From: Pseudomonas fluorescens | GTDB taxonomy: Bacteria > Pseudomonadota > Gammaproteobacteria > Pseudomonadales > Pseudomonadaceae | Direction of reading: 5' to 3' | DNA length: 64,000 nucleotides | Assembly (NCBI RefSeq): GCF_019212185.1 | Contig: NZ_CP078138.1 | Location: 540,501 to 604,500, forward strand | In this document: one piece after another, positions 1-8,779 of the stretch | Numbering within the stretch: position 1 is the first letter of the stretch | Layout: every line of letters starts with the position of its first letter | Position numbers and translations under genes: made by a program | Notes under the pieces: generated by a model | What the model was told of the DNA's origin: nothing | Database searches by the model: none | The model's input: only the letters and a program-made list of their open reading frames with translations

Positions 1-2274
1 CGGCAAATCTACCGCAAGGGCCAGAAGCGGGTGTATTACCTCTCGCTGGAGTTCCTCATCGGCCGCCTGCTTTACGACAGCCTGAGCAACCTCGGTTTGC
101 TCGACGTCGCCCGCGAGGCACTGACCGAATTGGGTGTCGATCTGGAGCGCATCCGCCTGCTGGAACCCGACGCGGCGTTGGGCAACGGCGGCTTGGGGCG
201 CCTGGCTGCGTGCTTCATGGAAAGCATGTCGACCCTGGGCATCGCCGGTCACGGCTACGGCATTCGCTACGAGCACGGGCTGTTCCGCCAAGCGATTGTC
301 GACGGCTGGCAGCAGGAACAGACCGAGCACTGGCTGGATTTCGGTAACCCCTGGGAGTTCGAGCGGCCAGAGGTGATTTATCCAATCGGCTTTGGTGGCA
401 GCGTCGAGACCCTCACCGATGCCAGCGGCAAGACCAAACAGGTCTGGACACCTGGAGAGACCGTGCGGGCGGTGGCCTATGACACGCCGGTAGTCGGCTG
501 GCGCGGTGCCAGCGTCAACACGCTGCGCCTGTGGCGGGCGCGAGCGGTCGAAGATTTGCATCTGGAGCGTTTCAACGCCGGTGACCACCTGGGTGCAGTG
601 GCGGAAGTGGCACGTGCGGAAAGCATCTCCAGAGTGCTTTATCCGGCCGACAGCACCGAGGCGGGGCAGGAATTGCGCCTGCGCCAGGAATATTTCTTCG
701 TTGCCGCTTCGCTGCAGGACCTGCTGCGCCGCCATCGCAACATGCATACCTCGGTGCTGACCCTGGGCGATCATGCGGCGATCCAGCTCAACGACACTCA
801 CCCCTCGATTGCCGTGGCCGAATTGATGCGGCAACTGGTCGACGTGCACGACGTGGAATGGGACGCGGCCTGGCAGGTCACCGTCGATACGCTGTCCTAC
901 ACCAACCACACCTTGCTCCCCGAGGCGCTGGAGACCTGGCCGGTAGGATTGATGGAGCGGATGCTGCCGCGGCACATGCAGATCATTTATCTCATCAACG
1001 CTCAACACATCGATTCGCTGCGGGCCAAGGGTATTCATGATTTCGACGTGTTGCGCGCGGTGTCGCTGATCGAGGAAGACAACGGCCGTCGCGTGCGCAT
1101 GGGCAATCTGGCATTCCTTGGCTCCCACAGCGTCAACGGCGTGTCTGGCCTGCATACGCAACTGATGCGCAGCACGGTGTTCTCGGAACTGCACAAGCTG
1201 TACCCGGAGCGGATCAACAACAAGACCAACGGCATTACGTTCCGGCGCTGGTTGTACCAGGCCAACCCCGAGCTGACTTCGATGATGGTCGATGCCCTGG
1301 GCCCTGAATTGCTGGATAACCCCGAGGAACTGTTGGTCGGCCTGGAAGCGTTCGCCGAGAAGTCGGCGTTTCGCAAGCAGTTCGCCGAGCAACGGCTGCA
1401 CAGCAAGAAAGCGCTGGCCTACCTGATTCACGAGCGCTTGGGCATCGCGGTCAACCCGGCGGCGCTGTTCGACGTGCAGGTGAAGCGGATTCACGAGTAC
1501 AAACGCCAGTTGCTCAATTTGCTGCACACCGTCGCCCTGTATCAGGCGATCCGTGCCGAGCCGGAAACCGACTGGGTGCCGCGGGTGAAAATCTTCGCCG
1601 GCAAGGCGGCCGCCAGTTATCACCAGGCCAAACTGATCATCAAGTTGACCAACGACATCGCCCGCACGGTCAACAACGACCCGACCGTGCGCGGCCTGCT
1701 CAAAGTGGTGTTCCTGCCCAACTACAACGTCAGCCTGGCGGAGAGCATCATCCCGGCGGCGGACCTGTCGGAGCAGATCTCCACTGCCGGATTCGAGGCC
1801 TCGGGTACAAGCAACATGAAGTTCGGCCTCAACGGTGCATTGACCATCGGCACCCTGGACGGCGCTAACGTGGAAATGTGCGAACGCATCGGCGCCGAGC
1901 ACATGTTCATTTTCGGTCTCAGCGCGCAGCAGGTCGAAGCGCGCAAACAGAATCATGAGTTCCATGCCGGCCCTGATATCGCCGCCTCCCATCGCTTGAA
2001 CGACGTGCTGCAAGCGATTCGCAGCGGGGTGTTTTCGCCGGACGATCCGGCGCGCTACACCGGCCTGATCGATTCGCTGATCGACTACGACCGTTTCCTG
2101 GTCTGTGCTGATTTCGATTCCTACTGGGCGGCGCAGATGCGCGTCGAGAGTCTTTGGCATAACGATAACGAATGGTGGCGTTCTGCTGTACTGAACAGCG
2201 CGCGAATGGGCTGGTTCTCGTCTGACCGCACCATCCGCGAGTACGCCACGCAAATCTGGAAAGCCTTGGAGTAG
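1..2274 (+). CDS. glgP: Glycogen/maltodextrin phosphorylase, 5'-truncated by window edge
   Basis: Cytosolic PLP enzyme that releases glucose-1-phosphate from the non-reducing ends of glycogen or maltodextrin. The frame is open from base 1, giving about 757 residues to the TAG stop; bacterial enzymes are about 815 residues, so the N-terminal few dozen lie outside. Seen directly: YYLSLEFLIGR near the left edge, the GNGGLGRLAA loop at 181-210, VKRIHEYKRQ near 1471-1510, and the C-terminal cofactor segment with NMKF, whose lysine (codon 1819-1821) should carry PLP. The preceding stretch reads EASGTS where the family usually has EASGTG, a mild change. No other glg gene is in the window, so its operon cannot be judged. 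The family assignment is secure; glycogen versus maltodextrin preference is not. Confidence 0.96.
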   Translation, partial: RQIYRKGQKRVYYLSLEFLIGRLLYDSLSNLGLLDVAREALTELGVDLERIRLLEPDAALGNGGLGRLAACFMESMSTLGIAGHGYGIRYEHGLFRQAIVDGWQQEQTEHWLDFGNPWEFERPEVIYPIGFGGSVETLTDASGKTKQVWTPGETVRAVAYDTPVVGWRGASVNTLRLWRARAVEDLHLERFNAGDHLGAVAEVARAESISRVLYPADSTEAGQELRLRQEYFFVAASLQDLLRRHRNMHTSVLTLGDHAAIQLNDTHPSIAVAELMRQLVDVHDVEWDAAWQVTVDTLSYTNHTLLPEALETWPVGLMERMLPRHMQIIYLINAQHIDSLRAKGIHDFDVLRAVSLIEEDNGRRVRMGNLAFLGSHSVNGVSGLHTQLMRSTVFSELHKLYPERINNKTNGITFRRWLYQANPELTSMMVDALGPELLDNPEELLVGLEAFAEKSAFRKQFAEQRLHSKKALAYLIHERLGIAVNPAALFDVQVKRIHEYKRQLLNLLHTVALYQAIRAEPETDWVPRVKIFAGKAAASYHQAKLIIKLTNDIARTVNNDPTVRGLLKVVFLPNYNVSLAESIIPAADLSEQISTAGFEASGTSNMKFGLNGALTIGTLDGANVEMCERIGAEHMFIFGLSAQQVEARKQNHEFHAGPDIAASHRLNDVLQAIRSGVFSPDDPARYTGLIDSLIDYDRFLVCADFDSYWAAQMRVESLWHNDNEWWRSAVLNSARMGWFSSDRTIREYATQIWKALE

Positions 2275-2374
2275 CAGTCAGGATAAATCTGTTGCAGGCC
2301 CAGCGTTTGTTGGGCCGGATCGATATACTGGGCCCCGGTTTTACTGGATTCTTCAGTGCTTAGGGATATCGACC

Positions 2375-5300
2375 ATGCAATGGACGTACATGCTGATTGG
2401 CCTGGTGCTGGGCTGGCTGCTGGATGAGTCCCTCAGCGACGCCTTTGTGGGCGCGCTGATTGGACTGGGCATTGGCCAGGTGCTGGCAATCAAACGCTTG
2501 AGCGGGCAAGCCGCCGAGCAGCAACGCCAATTGCATCTGGCGCAGGTCGCGCTGGGTGCGGTCGAGCAGCGTCTGGCGCTTCTAGAAGCCGGCGGCGAGC
2601 GCGTGGCGCCCGTTGCCGAGCCGCAGATTGTCGCCTCGACAAGCTCCGAGCCAGCCGCGCCAGAGCTGGTCTGGGAACTACCCCCTGAACTCGAGCCGCA
2701 ACCGACGCCGGTCGACCACTGGATCGCTCGCGAGCCCGAGCAGCCAGCCGCCCCGCGTGGCCCGAACCTGATCGAACGCGGCATCAACGCAGCACGCAAT
2801 TGGCTGCTGGGCGGCAACACCGTGCTGCGAGTCGGCGTGGTGCTGCTGTTTTTCGGCCTGGCGTTTCTGCTGCGCTATGCCACCGAAGGCATGGTGGTGC
2901 CGTTGGAAGTGCGCTATGCCGGGGTCGCCCTGGCCGCTTTGGCGCTGATGGGCCTGGGCTGGTGGCTGCGTCAGCGCAACCCTGACTACGCGCTGATTCT
3001 GCAAGGTGCCGGGATCGGCGTGCTGTACCTCACCGTATTCGCCGCCATGCGCTTGCACCCCTTGCTCGATCCGACGGCGGCTCTCGGACTGTTGGTGGCG
3101 GTCACGCTGTTCTCGGCGCTGCTGGCGATCAAGCAGGATTCCCTGGCGTTGGCCTGCGCAGCCGCCTTGGGTGGATTTGCCGCGCCGATCCTGACCTCTA
3201 CCGGCGCCGGCAGCCATGTCGCGCTGTTCAGTTATTTCCTGCTGCTCAATGCCGGCATCCTCGCCATCGCCTGGTTCAAGGCCTGGCGCTTGCTGAACGT
3301 GATCGGCTTCGTCGGCACCTTCGGCATTGGATTCACATGGGGCTTGCGCGCCTACACGCCGGACCTGCTGGCCAGCACCGAGCCGTTTCTGATCGGCTTT
3401 TTTCTGATGTACCTGGCCATTGGCCTGCTGTATGCCCGGCGCAAATTGCAGGAGGCGCAGGACGTCCCGCAGACCGAGGACCGCTCTTCGCTGCTGCAGT
3501 GGTCGGCGCGCAACGGCGATTACGTCGACGGTACGCTGCTGTTTGGTCCGCCACTGGTGGGCTTCGGCCTGCAATTCGCGTTGGTCCAGCATTTGCCCTT
3601 GGCTGCGGCGTTCAGTGCCCTGGTCCTGGGCTTCCTCTACATGGGCCTGGCGTATGTCCTGCGCGGCGGACGGGCCTGGTTGCTGGCGCAAACCTGTCTG
3701 GCACTGGGCGTGATTTTCACCAGCCTGGCGATCCCCCTGGGCCTGGATGCACGCTGGACCACGGCAGCCTGGGCCGTGGAGGGAGCGGGCATCTACTGGC
3801 TCGGCCTGCGTCAACGGCGACCCGTCGCCCGAGCCTTTGCCTTGCTGCTGCAATTGGGGGCAGCGCTGATCTTTCTCAGCGAACTGCACGAGGGCGACAG
3901 CAGCCTGCTCAACGGTTCGACGCTGGGCGCGTTGCTTGTTGGTGTGGCCTTGCTGTTCAGCTTCTGGCAACTGCACCAGGCGCCCCTTGAGCGCAGCCGC
4001 AGTTGGGAACGCAAAGGCCTGCCGGTGCTGGCCTGCGCCGGTCTGACCTTCATCTATCTGTTGGCACCGTTGTTTTTCTTCAGCCACGGCACAGTGATCG
4101 GCTGGGCGCTGGCCGGGTTGCTGACGCTGCTGGTGGGCGTGCGCCTGCCGTCGCGCAGCGTGCTGGTGAGTGCCCTGGTGGTGCAATTGCTGGCGGGTGT
4201 GTTGGTGATCCTGGCCGCCGGCGCTGCCGAAGATCGCGTGTTGCTGGCCCATGCCGGGTTCTGGGCGCCAGCGCTGTTGGGTATGGCCGCGCTGCTGGGG
4301 GCCTGGCAGTTGCAGCGGTACGCCAATACATTCAGCGGACTCGACCTGCAACGCCTTTCGTACGGCCTGTTGGCCTGGGGTGCGGGCTGGTGGGCGCTGG
4401 CGCTGAGTAGTGAGGTGCTGCATTTCGCCGCGCCGTCCCTGCAATCGACCTGGTTGCTCGGCCTGCTGGCGCTCAGCGTGGCGCTGTGGGCCTGGCTCGC
4501 CCTGCGTCTGGCATGGCCGGCGCTGGGCGTGCTGTGCACGCTGTTGATTCCGGCTGCGACCCTGGTGTTGTTGGGCGCCTGGCATTCGCGCTACCACCCG
4601 GCCGCCGATTTCGGCTGGCTGGTCTGGACGCTGCTGTTCGCCGTGCATTTCCTCTCATTGAAGCGGCTGGCGACCCTGCTGCCGGCGACCGTCGCCAGTA
4701 TCGCCCATGTACTCGGCTGCTGGCTGTTACTCGCGGTGCTGGTGCTGGAGTTGCGTTACGGACTGCTGGTGCTGTCGGAGCAGTACAACGCCTGGCGCTG
4801 GCTCGGCTGGGCGCTGGTGCCGAGCGTGTATCTGGTGCTGATGGCCGTGCCGCGTGCCTGGCCGTGGCCGCTGTCGAACTACAGCCGCGAGTACCGGCTA
4901 TACGCTGCCTTGCCGCTGGCGTTGCTGATGCTTGCCTGGTTCTGGCTGGCGAACATCGCCAGCGACGGGAGCGCCGAGCCGCTGCCCTATCTACCGCTGA
5001 TCAATCCGCTGGAAATCGGTCTGCTGTTCAGCCTGTTTGGCGTGTACCTGTGGTCGCGCAACACCCTCGATCAATTGCCCTTCGCCCAAGGCCAGCTCAG
5101 TCAGATTGTCGCCGGGGTTTCGCTGTTCGCCCTGTTCACCGCGATGGTCATGCGCACGGCGCACCACTGGAGTGGCGTGCCTTACGAGCTTGAGGCGCTG
5201 CTGGAATCGATGCGGGTGCAGGCCGGATTGTCGATTGTCTGGACCCTGATTGCCCTCGGCCTGATGATTGGTGGGCACCTGCGTAGCCGTCGCCAGGTCT

Positions 5301-5515
5301 GGCTGGTGGGCGCGGCGCTGATTGGCGTGGTGGTGGCCAAGTTGTTGTTTGTCGAATTGAGTAACCGCGGCGGTCTGGCGCGGATCGTGTCGTTTATCGG
5401 TGTCGGTGTGTTGCTGCTGGTGGTCGGCTATTTCGCGCCCCTGCCGCCCAGACGCATCGAAATCACATCGGGGCCGCAAGACGCGGTCAATGAATCCAAA
5501 GGAGTGTCGTCTTGA
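2375..5515 (+). CDS. DUF2339 polytopic inner-membrane protein, function unknown
   Basis: A 1046-residue, very hydrophobic protein. Residues 1-35 hold a short hydrophobic hairpin, residues 36-75 a charged, probably helical stretch, and residues 80-135 a Pro/Glu-rich linker. From about residue 145 to 1025 there is an almost unbroken series of membrane helices (I estimate well over twenty), ending in a short polar tail. This layout matches DUF2339, which has no established function. The ATG at 2375 follows a 100-base gap containing a GGCCCA/TGGGCC hairpin (2297-2316) after glgP. Its stop overlaps the start of the downstream DUF3999 gene by four bases (TTGA), so the two are almost certainly co-translated and probably form one envelope complex (inference). 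No catalytic motif is visible. A long minus-strand open frame inside the gene is a codon-bias shadow. Confidence 0.9.
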   Translation: MQWTYMLIGLVLGWLLDESLSDAFVGALIGLGIGQVLAIKRLSGQAAEQQRQLHLAQVALGAVEQRLALLEAGGERVAPVAEPQIVASTSSEPAAPELVWELPPELEPQPTPVDHWIAREPEQPAAPRGPNLIERGINAARNWLLGGNTVLRVGVVLLFFGLAFLLRYATEGMVVPLEVRYAGVALAALALMGLGWWLRQRNPDYALILQGAGIGVLYLTVFAAMRLHPLLDPTAALGLLVAVTLFSALLAIKQDSLALACAAALGGFAAPILTSTGAGSHVALFSYFLLLNAGILAIAWFKAWRLLNVIGFVGTFGIGFTWGLRAYTPDLLASTEPFLIGFFLMYLAIGLLYARRKLQEAQDVPQTEDRSSLLQWSARNGDYVDGTLLFGPPLVGFGLQFALVQHLPLAAAFSALVLGFLYMGLAYVLRGGRAWLLAQTCLALGVIFTSLAIPLGLDARWTTAAWAVEGAGIYWLGLRQRRPVARAFALLLQLGAALIFLSELHEGDSSLLNGSTLGALLVGVALLFSFWQLHQAPLERSRSWERKGLPVLACAGLTFIYLLAPLFFFSHGTVIGWALAGLLTLLVGVRLPSRSVLVSALVVQLLAGVLVILAAGAAEDRVLLAHAGFWAPALLGMAALLGAWQLQRYANTFSGLDLQRLSYGLLAWGAGWWALALSSEVLHFAAPSLQSTWLLGLLALSVALWAWLALRLAWPALGVLCTLLIPAATLVLLGAWHSRYHPAADFGWLVWTLLFAVHFLSLKRLATLLPATVASIAHVLGCWLLLAVLVLELRYGLLVLSEQYNAWRWLGWALVPSVYLVLMAVPRAWPWPLSNYSREYRLYAALPLALLMLAWFWLANIASDGSAEPLPYLPLINPLEIGLLFSLFGVYLWSRNTLDQLPFAQGQLSQIVAGVSLFALFTAMVMRTAHHWSGVPYELEALLESMRVQAGLSIVWTLIALGLMIGGHLRSRRQVWLVGAALIGVVVAKLLFVELSNRGGLARIVSFIGVGVLLLVVGYFAPLPPRRIEITSGPQDAVNESKGVSS

Positions 5516-6885
5516 GCATCATGTTGAACCGGTCCTGGCTGGGTATCCTGGGCTGCTGTATTGCCTTGGCGGCACAGGCTCAGGACAGCCCCGCAGATTT
5601 CACCACCCAAATGCCGTTGACCCTCAGCGGCGAGGGCCCGTGGTACCGTCTCGATTTGCCGTTGGCGGTGCAATTGCATGCGCGTCAGACCGATCTCAGT
5701 GATCTGCGGGTGTTCAATGCCGCCGGTGAGGCGCAGGCCTATTCGCTGACCCTGGCGCAGCCTGCGGTGGGTGAAAGCCTGCCGCTGCATGAACTCAAGG
5801 CGTTCCCCTTGTACGATGCGGCGGATGCGGGCTCGGCGGTGCCGAACGTGCGGGTGCAGTCCAATGCCAACGGCACCCTGGTGCAGGTCCAGCCGCCCAG
5901 CCAACTGGAGGCCGGTGAAGAGGTGCGTCGCGGTTGGCTGCTGGATGCCAGTGCGATCAAGAAACCGTTGCAGCAGTTGATCCTTGACTGGTCCAGTGAA
6001 CTGGATGGATTTCAGCGTTTCAGTATCGAAGCCAGCGACGACCTGCAGCATTGGCAGACCTGGGGCGAGGGGCAGGTTGCACGGCTGTCGTTTGCCGACG
6101 AGCGAGTCGAGCAGCGCGAAGTCGAGTTGCCTGGCCTGCGCGCGCGTTATTTGCGATTGCTGTGGCTGTCCCCACAAGGCGCGCCGGTGCTGACGTCGGC
6201 GCAGGTTCAAAGCCTCGACGCCAGTATCCCGCCTGCTCCGCTGGCGTGGTCCGCGCCTTTGTCCGGTAATCGGCTCAAGGATGCCGAGTACAGCTGGCAA
6301 CTGCCCATGGGATTGAACGTCGAGCGCGTGCAGGTGCAGTTGGATGAAGCCAACAGCCTGGCCCCGGTATTGCTCTCGGGCCGGCGGGAAAGCAGCCTGC
6401 CGTGGCAGCCGTTGAGCAGCGGCTTGCTTTATCGCCTGAGCCAGAACGGCCAGGATGTGCTGCAGGACCAGTTACCCCTGCCGGGACAGGTGGTGCAGCA
6501 GCTCAAGTTGACGGTGGATGATCGCGGCGGTGGCCTGGGTGCGCAGGCACCGATGGTGCGCTACGCGGTGCGCTCGACTCAGTTGGTGTTCCTCGCCCGT
6601 GGCGCCGGCCCCTATACCCTGGCCCTCGGCAATCCGACGGTGAAGGCGGCCAGTCTGCCGTTGGCCACGCTGATTCCGGACTTCAATCCAAAACGCCTGG
6701 AAAACCTCGGTCAGGCCCAGGTCGAGGATGGCACGCTGGTGACGGCACCGAGCGCCGTGCTAACGCCGGCGCCGCCGGTAACTGACTGGAAAAAAATCGG
6801 CCTGTGGGCGGTGTTGCTGCTCAGTGTGGCGTTCCTCGCGGCCATGGCGTTCAGCCTGTCGCGCAAGCCGTCGGTCAAGTCCTGA
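5512..6885 (+). CDS. DUF3999 exported, membrane-anchored protein
   Basis: 457 residues if translation starts at the TTG at 5512, which overlaps the preceding stop; an in-frame ATG at 5521 is an alternative. A Sec signal peptide is visible (hydrophobic LGILGCCIALAAQA, cleavage probably after AQA). A long beta-rich, Leu/Gln/Ser-rich periplasmic region follows, and a single C-terminal membrane helix at about residues 428-448 precedes a basic tail (SRKPSVKS). That is a periplasmic domain held by a C-terminal anchor with a short cytosolic end. It matches the DUF3999 family, known to me only as a partner of DUF2339 in pseudomonads. The four-base overlap with the upstream gene indicates translational coupling. 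The biochemical role is unknown. Confidence 0.88.
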   Translation: MSIMLNRSWLGILGCCIALAAQAQDSPADFTTQMPLTLSGEGPWYRLDLPLAVQLHARQTDLSDLRVFNAAGEAQAYSLTLAQPAVGESLPLHELKAFPLYDAADAGSAVPNVRVQSNANGTLVQVQPPSQLEAGEEVRRGWLLDASAIKKPLQQLILDWSSELDGFQRFSIEASDDLQHWQTWGEGQVARLSFADERVEQREVELPGLRARYLRLLWLSPQGAPVLTSAQVQSLDASIPPAPLAWSAPLSGNRLKDAEYSWQLPMGLNVERVQVQLDEANSLAPVLLSGRRESSLPWQPLSSGLLYRLSQNGQDVLQDQLPLPGQVVQQLKLTVDDRGGGLGAQAPMVRYAVRSTQLVFLARGAGPYTLALGNPTVKAASLPLATLIPDFNPKRLENLGQAQVEDGTLVTAPSAVLTPAPPVTDWKKIGLWAVLLLSVAFLAAMAFSLSRKPSVKS

Positions 6886-6888
6886 TCA

Positions 6889-6922
6889 GTGTTTGCCAGG
6901 TCGGCATAGACTTGGCAAACAC
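6889..6922 (+). terminator. Hairpin after DUF3999 gene
   Basis: Perfect 10-bp inverted repeat GTGTTTGCCA / TGGCAAACAC (6889-6898 and 6913-6922) with a 14-base loop, four bases after the DUF3999 stop. No clear U-run follows, so it may be a weak or Rho-assisted terminator, or an mRNA 3' stabiliser. Confidence 0.45.
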
Positions 6923-7074
6923 ATTGCTGTCGTACACCCAAACGTCCTTTTTTCGGACTACGCTCAACCCCGCACATGAACTCTGTTGTGCGAATCTCGT
7001 CTGATATGAGCAATTGCCTGACGACTCGCGCTAAACTGCGCGGGTTTTTAGCCCCCATTCCTTCGGAGCCTTCC

Positions 7075-8085
7075 ATGTCCCGCGTTACCCTGAGTCGCTA
7101 TTTGATCGAGCAGACCCGTAGCAACAACACGCCTGCCGATCTGCGTTTCCTGATCGAGGTTGTAGCGCGCGCCTGCAAGGAAATCAGCCATGCCGTATCC
7201 AAAGGCGCCCTGGGCGGCGTTCTGGGGAGCATGGGCACCGAAAACGTGCAGGGCGAAGTGCAGAAGAAACTCGACGTGATTTCCAACGAGATCCTGCTCG
7301 AAGCCAACGAATGGGGCGGTCACCTGGCCGGCATGGCGTCCGAAGAAATGGACAACGCCTACCAGATCCCGGGTAAATACCCGAAAGGCGCGTACCTGTT
7401 GGTATTCGACCCGCTGGACGGTTCGTCGAACATCGACATCAATGCCCCGGTCGGGACCATCTTCTCGGTACTGCGTTGCCCGAACGAGTACCTGAGCCAG
7501 AACGAAGCGCTGAACGAAAACGCCTTCCTGCAGCCAGGCACCCAGCAAGTCGCTGCCGGCTACGCGATCTACGGCCCGCAGACCATGCTGGTGCTGACCC
7601 TGGGCGACGGCGTCAAGGGCTTCACCCTGGACCGTGAAATGGGCAGCTTCGTGCTGACTCACGAGAACATCAGCATTCCTGAAACTACCCAGGAATTCGC
7701 CATCAACATGTCCAACCAGCGTCACTGGGAAGCCCCGGTACAACGCTACGTCGGCGAACTGCTGGCCGGTGAAGAAGGCGCGCTGAAAAAGAACTACAAC
7801 ATGCGCTGGGTCGCGGCGATGGTTGCCGACGTGCACCGCATCCTGACCCGTGGCGGTCTGTTCATGTACCCACGCGACAGCCGTGAGCCGTCGAAGCCGG
7901 GCAAACTGCGCCTGATGTACGAAGCCAACCCGATGTCGTTCCTGGTTGAGCAAGCCGGCGGCGCGTCCACCGACGGTCACCAGCGCATCCTCGACATCAA
8001 GCCCGAAGGCCTGCACCAGCGTGTTGCAGTGTTCCTGGGTTCGAAGCAGGAAGTTGCACGCATCACGGCTTACCACAAGGAATAA
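7075..8085 (+). CDS. fbp: Fructose-1,6-bisphosphatase class I
   Basis: Hydrolyses fructose-1,6-bisphosphate to fructose-6-phosphate, the committed gluconeogenic step; cytosolic. 336 residues, the usual class I length. The metal/phosphate motif DPLDGSSN begins at about residue 112. C-terminal sugar-phosphate elements are visible: [15 protein letters not shown] and the GLFMYPRD loop, then [21 protein letters not shown]. The open frame extends upstream, but the family N-terminus [13 protein letters not shown] and a GGAGCC site place the start at ATG 7075. The DUF924 gene follows after three bases, so the two are probably co-transcribed. In pseudomonads lacking phosphofructokinase this enzyme feeds glucose-6-phosphate into the Entner-Doudoroff/pentose cycle (established). 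Confidence 0.97.
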   Translation: MSRVTLSRYLIEQTRSNNTPADLRFLIEVVARACKEISHAVSKGALGGVLGSMGTENVQGEVQKKLDVISNEILLEANEWGGHLAGMASEEMDNAYQIPGKYPKGAYLLVFDPLDGSSNIDINAPVGTIFSVLRCPNEYLSQNEALNENAFLQPGTQQVAAGYAIYGPQTMLVLTLGDGVKGFTLDREMGSFVLTHENISIPETTQEFAINMSNQRHWEAPVQRYVGELLAGEEGALKKNYNMRWVAAMVADVHRILTRGGLFMYPRDSREPSKPGKLRLMYEANPMSFLVEQAGGASTDGHQRILDIKPEGLHQRVAVFLGSKQEVARITAYHKE

Positions 8086-8088
8086 ATC

Positions 8089-8691
8089 ATGACCACGCCC
8101 TGGCAGCCGTTGCTTGAGTGGTGGTTCGGTTCGGCCGATGACCCCAACGCAGTGGCGGCGCAACAGGGCACGTTGTGGTTCGGCAAGCGTGACAGCCAGG
8201 ACCTCGAAGCGCGCGAGCGTTTCGGGGAGCTGGTGGAACAGGCACTGGCCGGCGGATTGACCGAGTGGACGCAAGGTCCCGAAGGTTGGCTGGCCCTGGT
8301 GTTGTTGCTCGACCAATTACCGCGAATGATCTTTCGCGAGACCCCCAAGGCCTTTTCCGGCGATCTGCGCGCACAAAAGCTGGTAGCGCAGGGCATTGCG
8401 GCGGATTTCGACCGCGCGTTACGGCCGATCCAGCGGGTGTTCATCTATCTGGTATTCGAACACTGCGAGCACCTCGCGGTGCAGAACGAGGCGATCTCGC
8501 GCTTTACCGAGTTGATGAACCAGCAGCCCGAAGCCGATCGCGCGGTGTTCGCCGATAACCTCGACTATGCCGAACGGCATCAGCAGATCATCGCCCGGTT
8601 TGGCCGCTTTCCCCATCGCAATGCGGTGTTGGGGCGTGAGTCGACGGCTGAGGAATTGGCGTTTCTCAAGCGGCCTGGGTCGGGCTTCTGA
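8089..8691 (+). CDS. DUF924 family protein
   Basis: 200-residue soluble, largely helical protein. It starts three bases after the fbp stop and was surely co-transcribed with it. Family features: the N-terminal WFGSADDP and LWFGKRDSQDLEARERFG segments, LLLDQLPRMIF, then YLVFEHCEH and a C-terminal LDYAERHQQIIARFGRFPHRNAVLGR block. DUF924 proteins resemble TPR-like helical folds and have no established activity. No signal peptide or membrane segment is visible. The link to fbp is positional only. Confidence 0.88.
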   Translation: MTTPWQPLLEWWFGSADDPNAVAAQQGTLWFGKRDSQDLEARERFGELVEQALAGGLTEWTQGPEGWLALVLLLDQLPRMIFRETPKAFSGDLRAQKLVAQGIAADFDRALRPIQRVFIYLVFEHCEHLAVQNEAISRFTELMNQQPEADRAVFADNLDYAERHQQIIARFGRFPHRNAVLGRESTAEELAFLKRPGSGF

Positions 8692-8698
8692 AAAAGCT

Positions 8699-8760
8699 TT
8701 GCTGGCAAGCCAGCTCCTTCAGATCGCACACGTCCAGGTAGGAGCTGGCCTGCCAGCGAA
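8699..8760. repeat. REP pair (GCTGGC-type BIME)
   Basis: Two head-to-head REP copies, TTTGCTGGCAAGCCAGCTCC and its near reverse complement ending GCTGGCCTGCCAGCGAA, with about 18 bases between. They lie between the convergent DUF924 gene and chemoreceptor. Each copy is itself a hairpin (GCTGGC...GCCAGC). Confidence 0.75.
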
Positions 8761-8779
8761 GAGGCCCTTGAGGGGCACC

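Noticed and set aside
2678..4648. 656-codon open frame on the minus strand inside the DUF2339 gene
   Set aside because: Gln/Arg/His-rich composition without domains, exactly antisense to a well-supported gene; a by-product of high-GC codon use.
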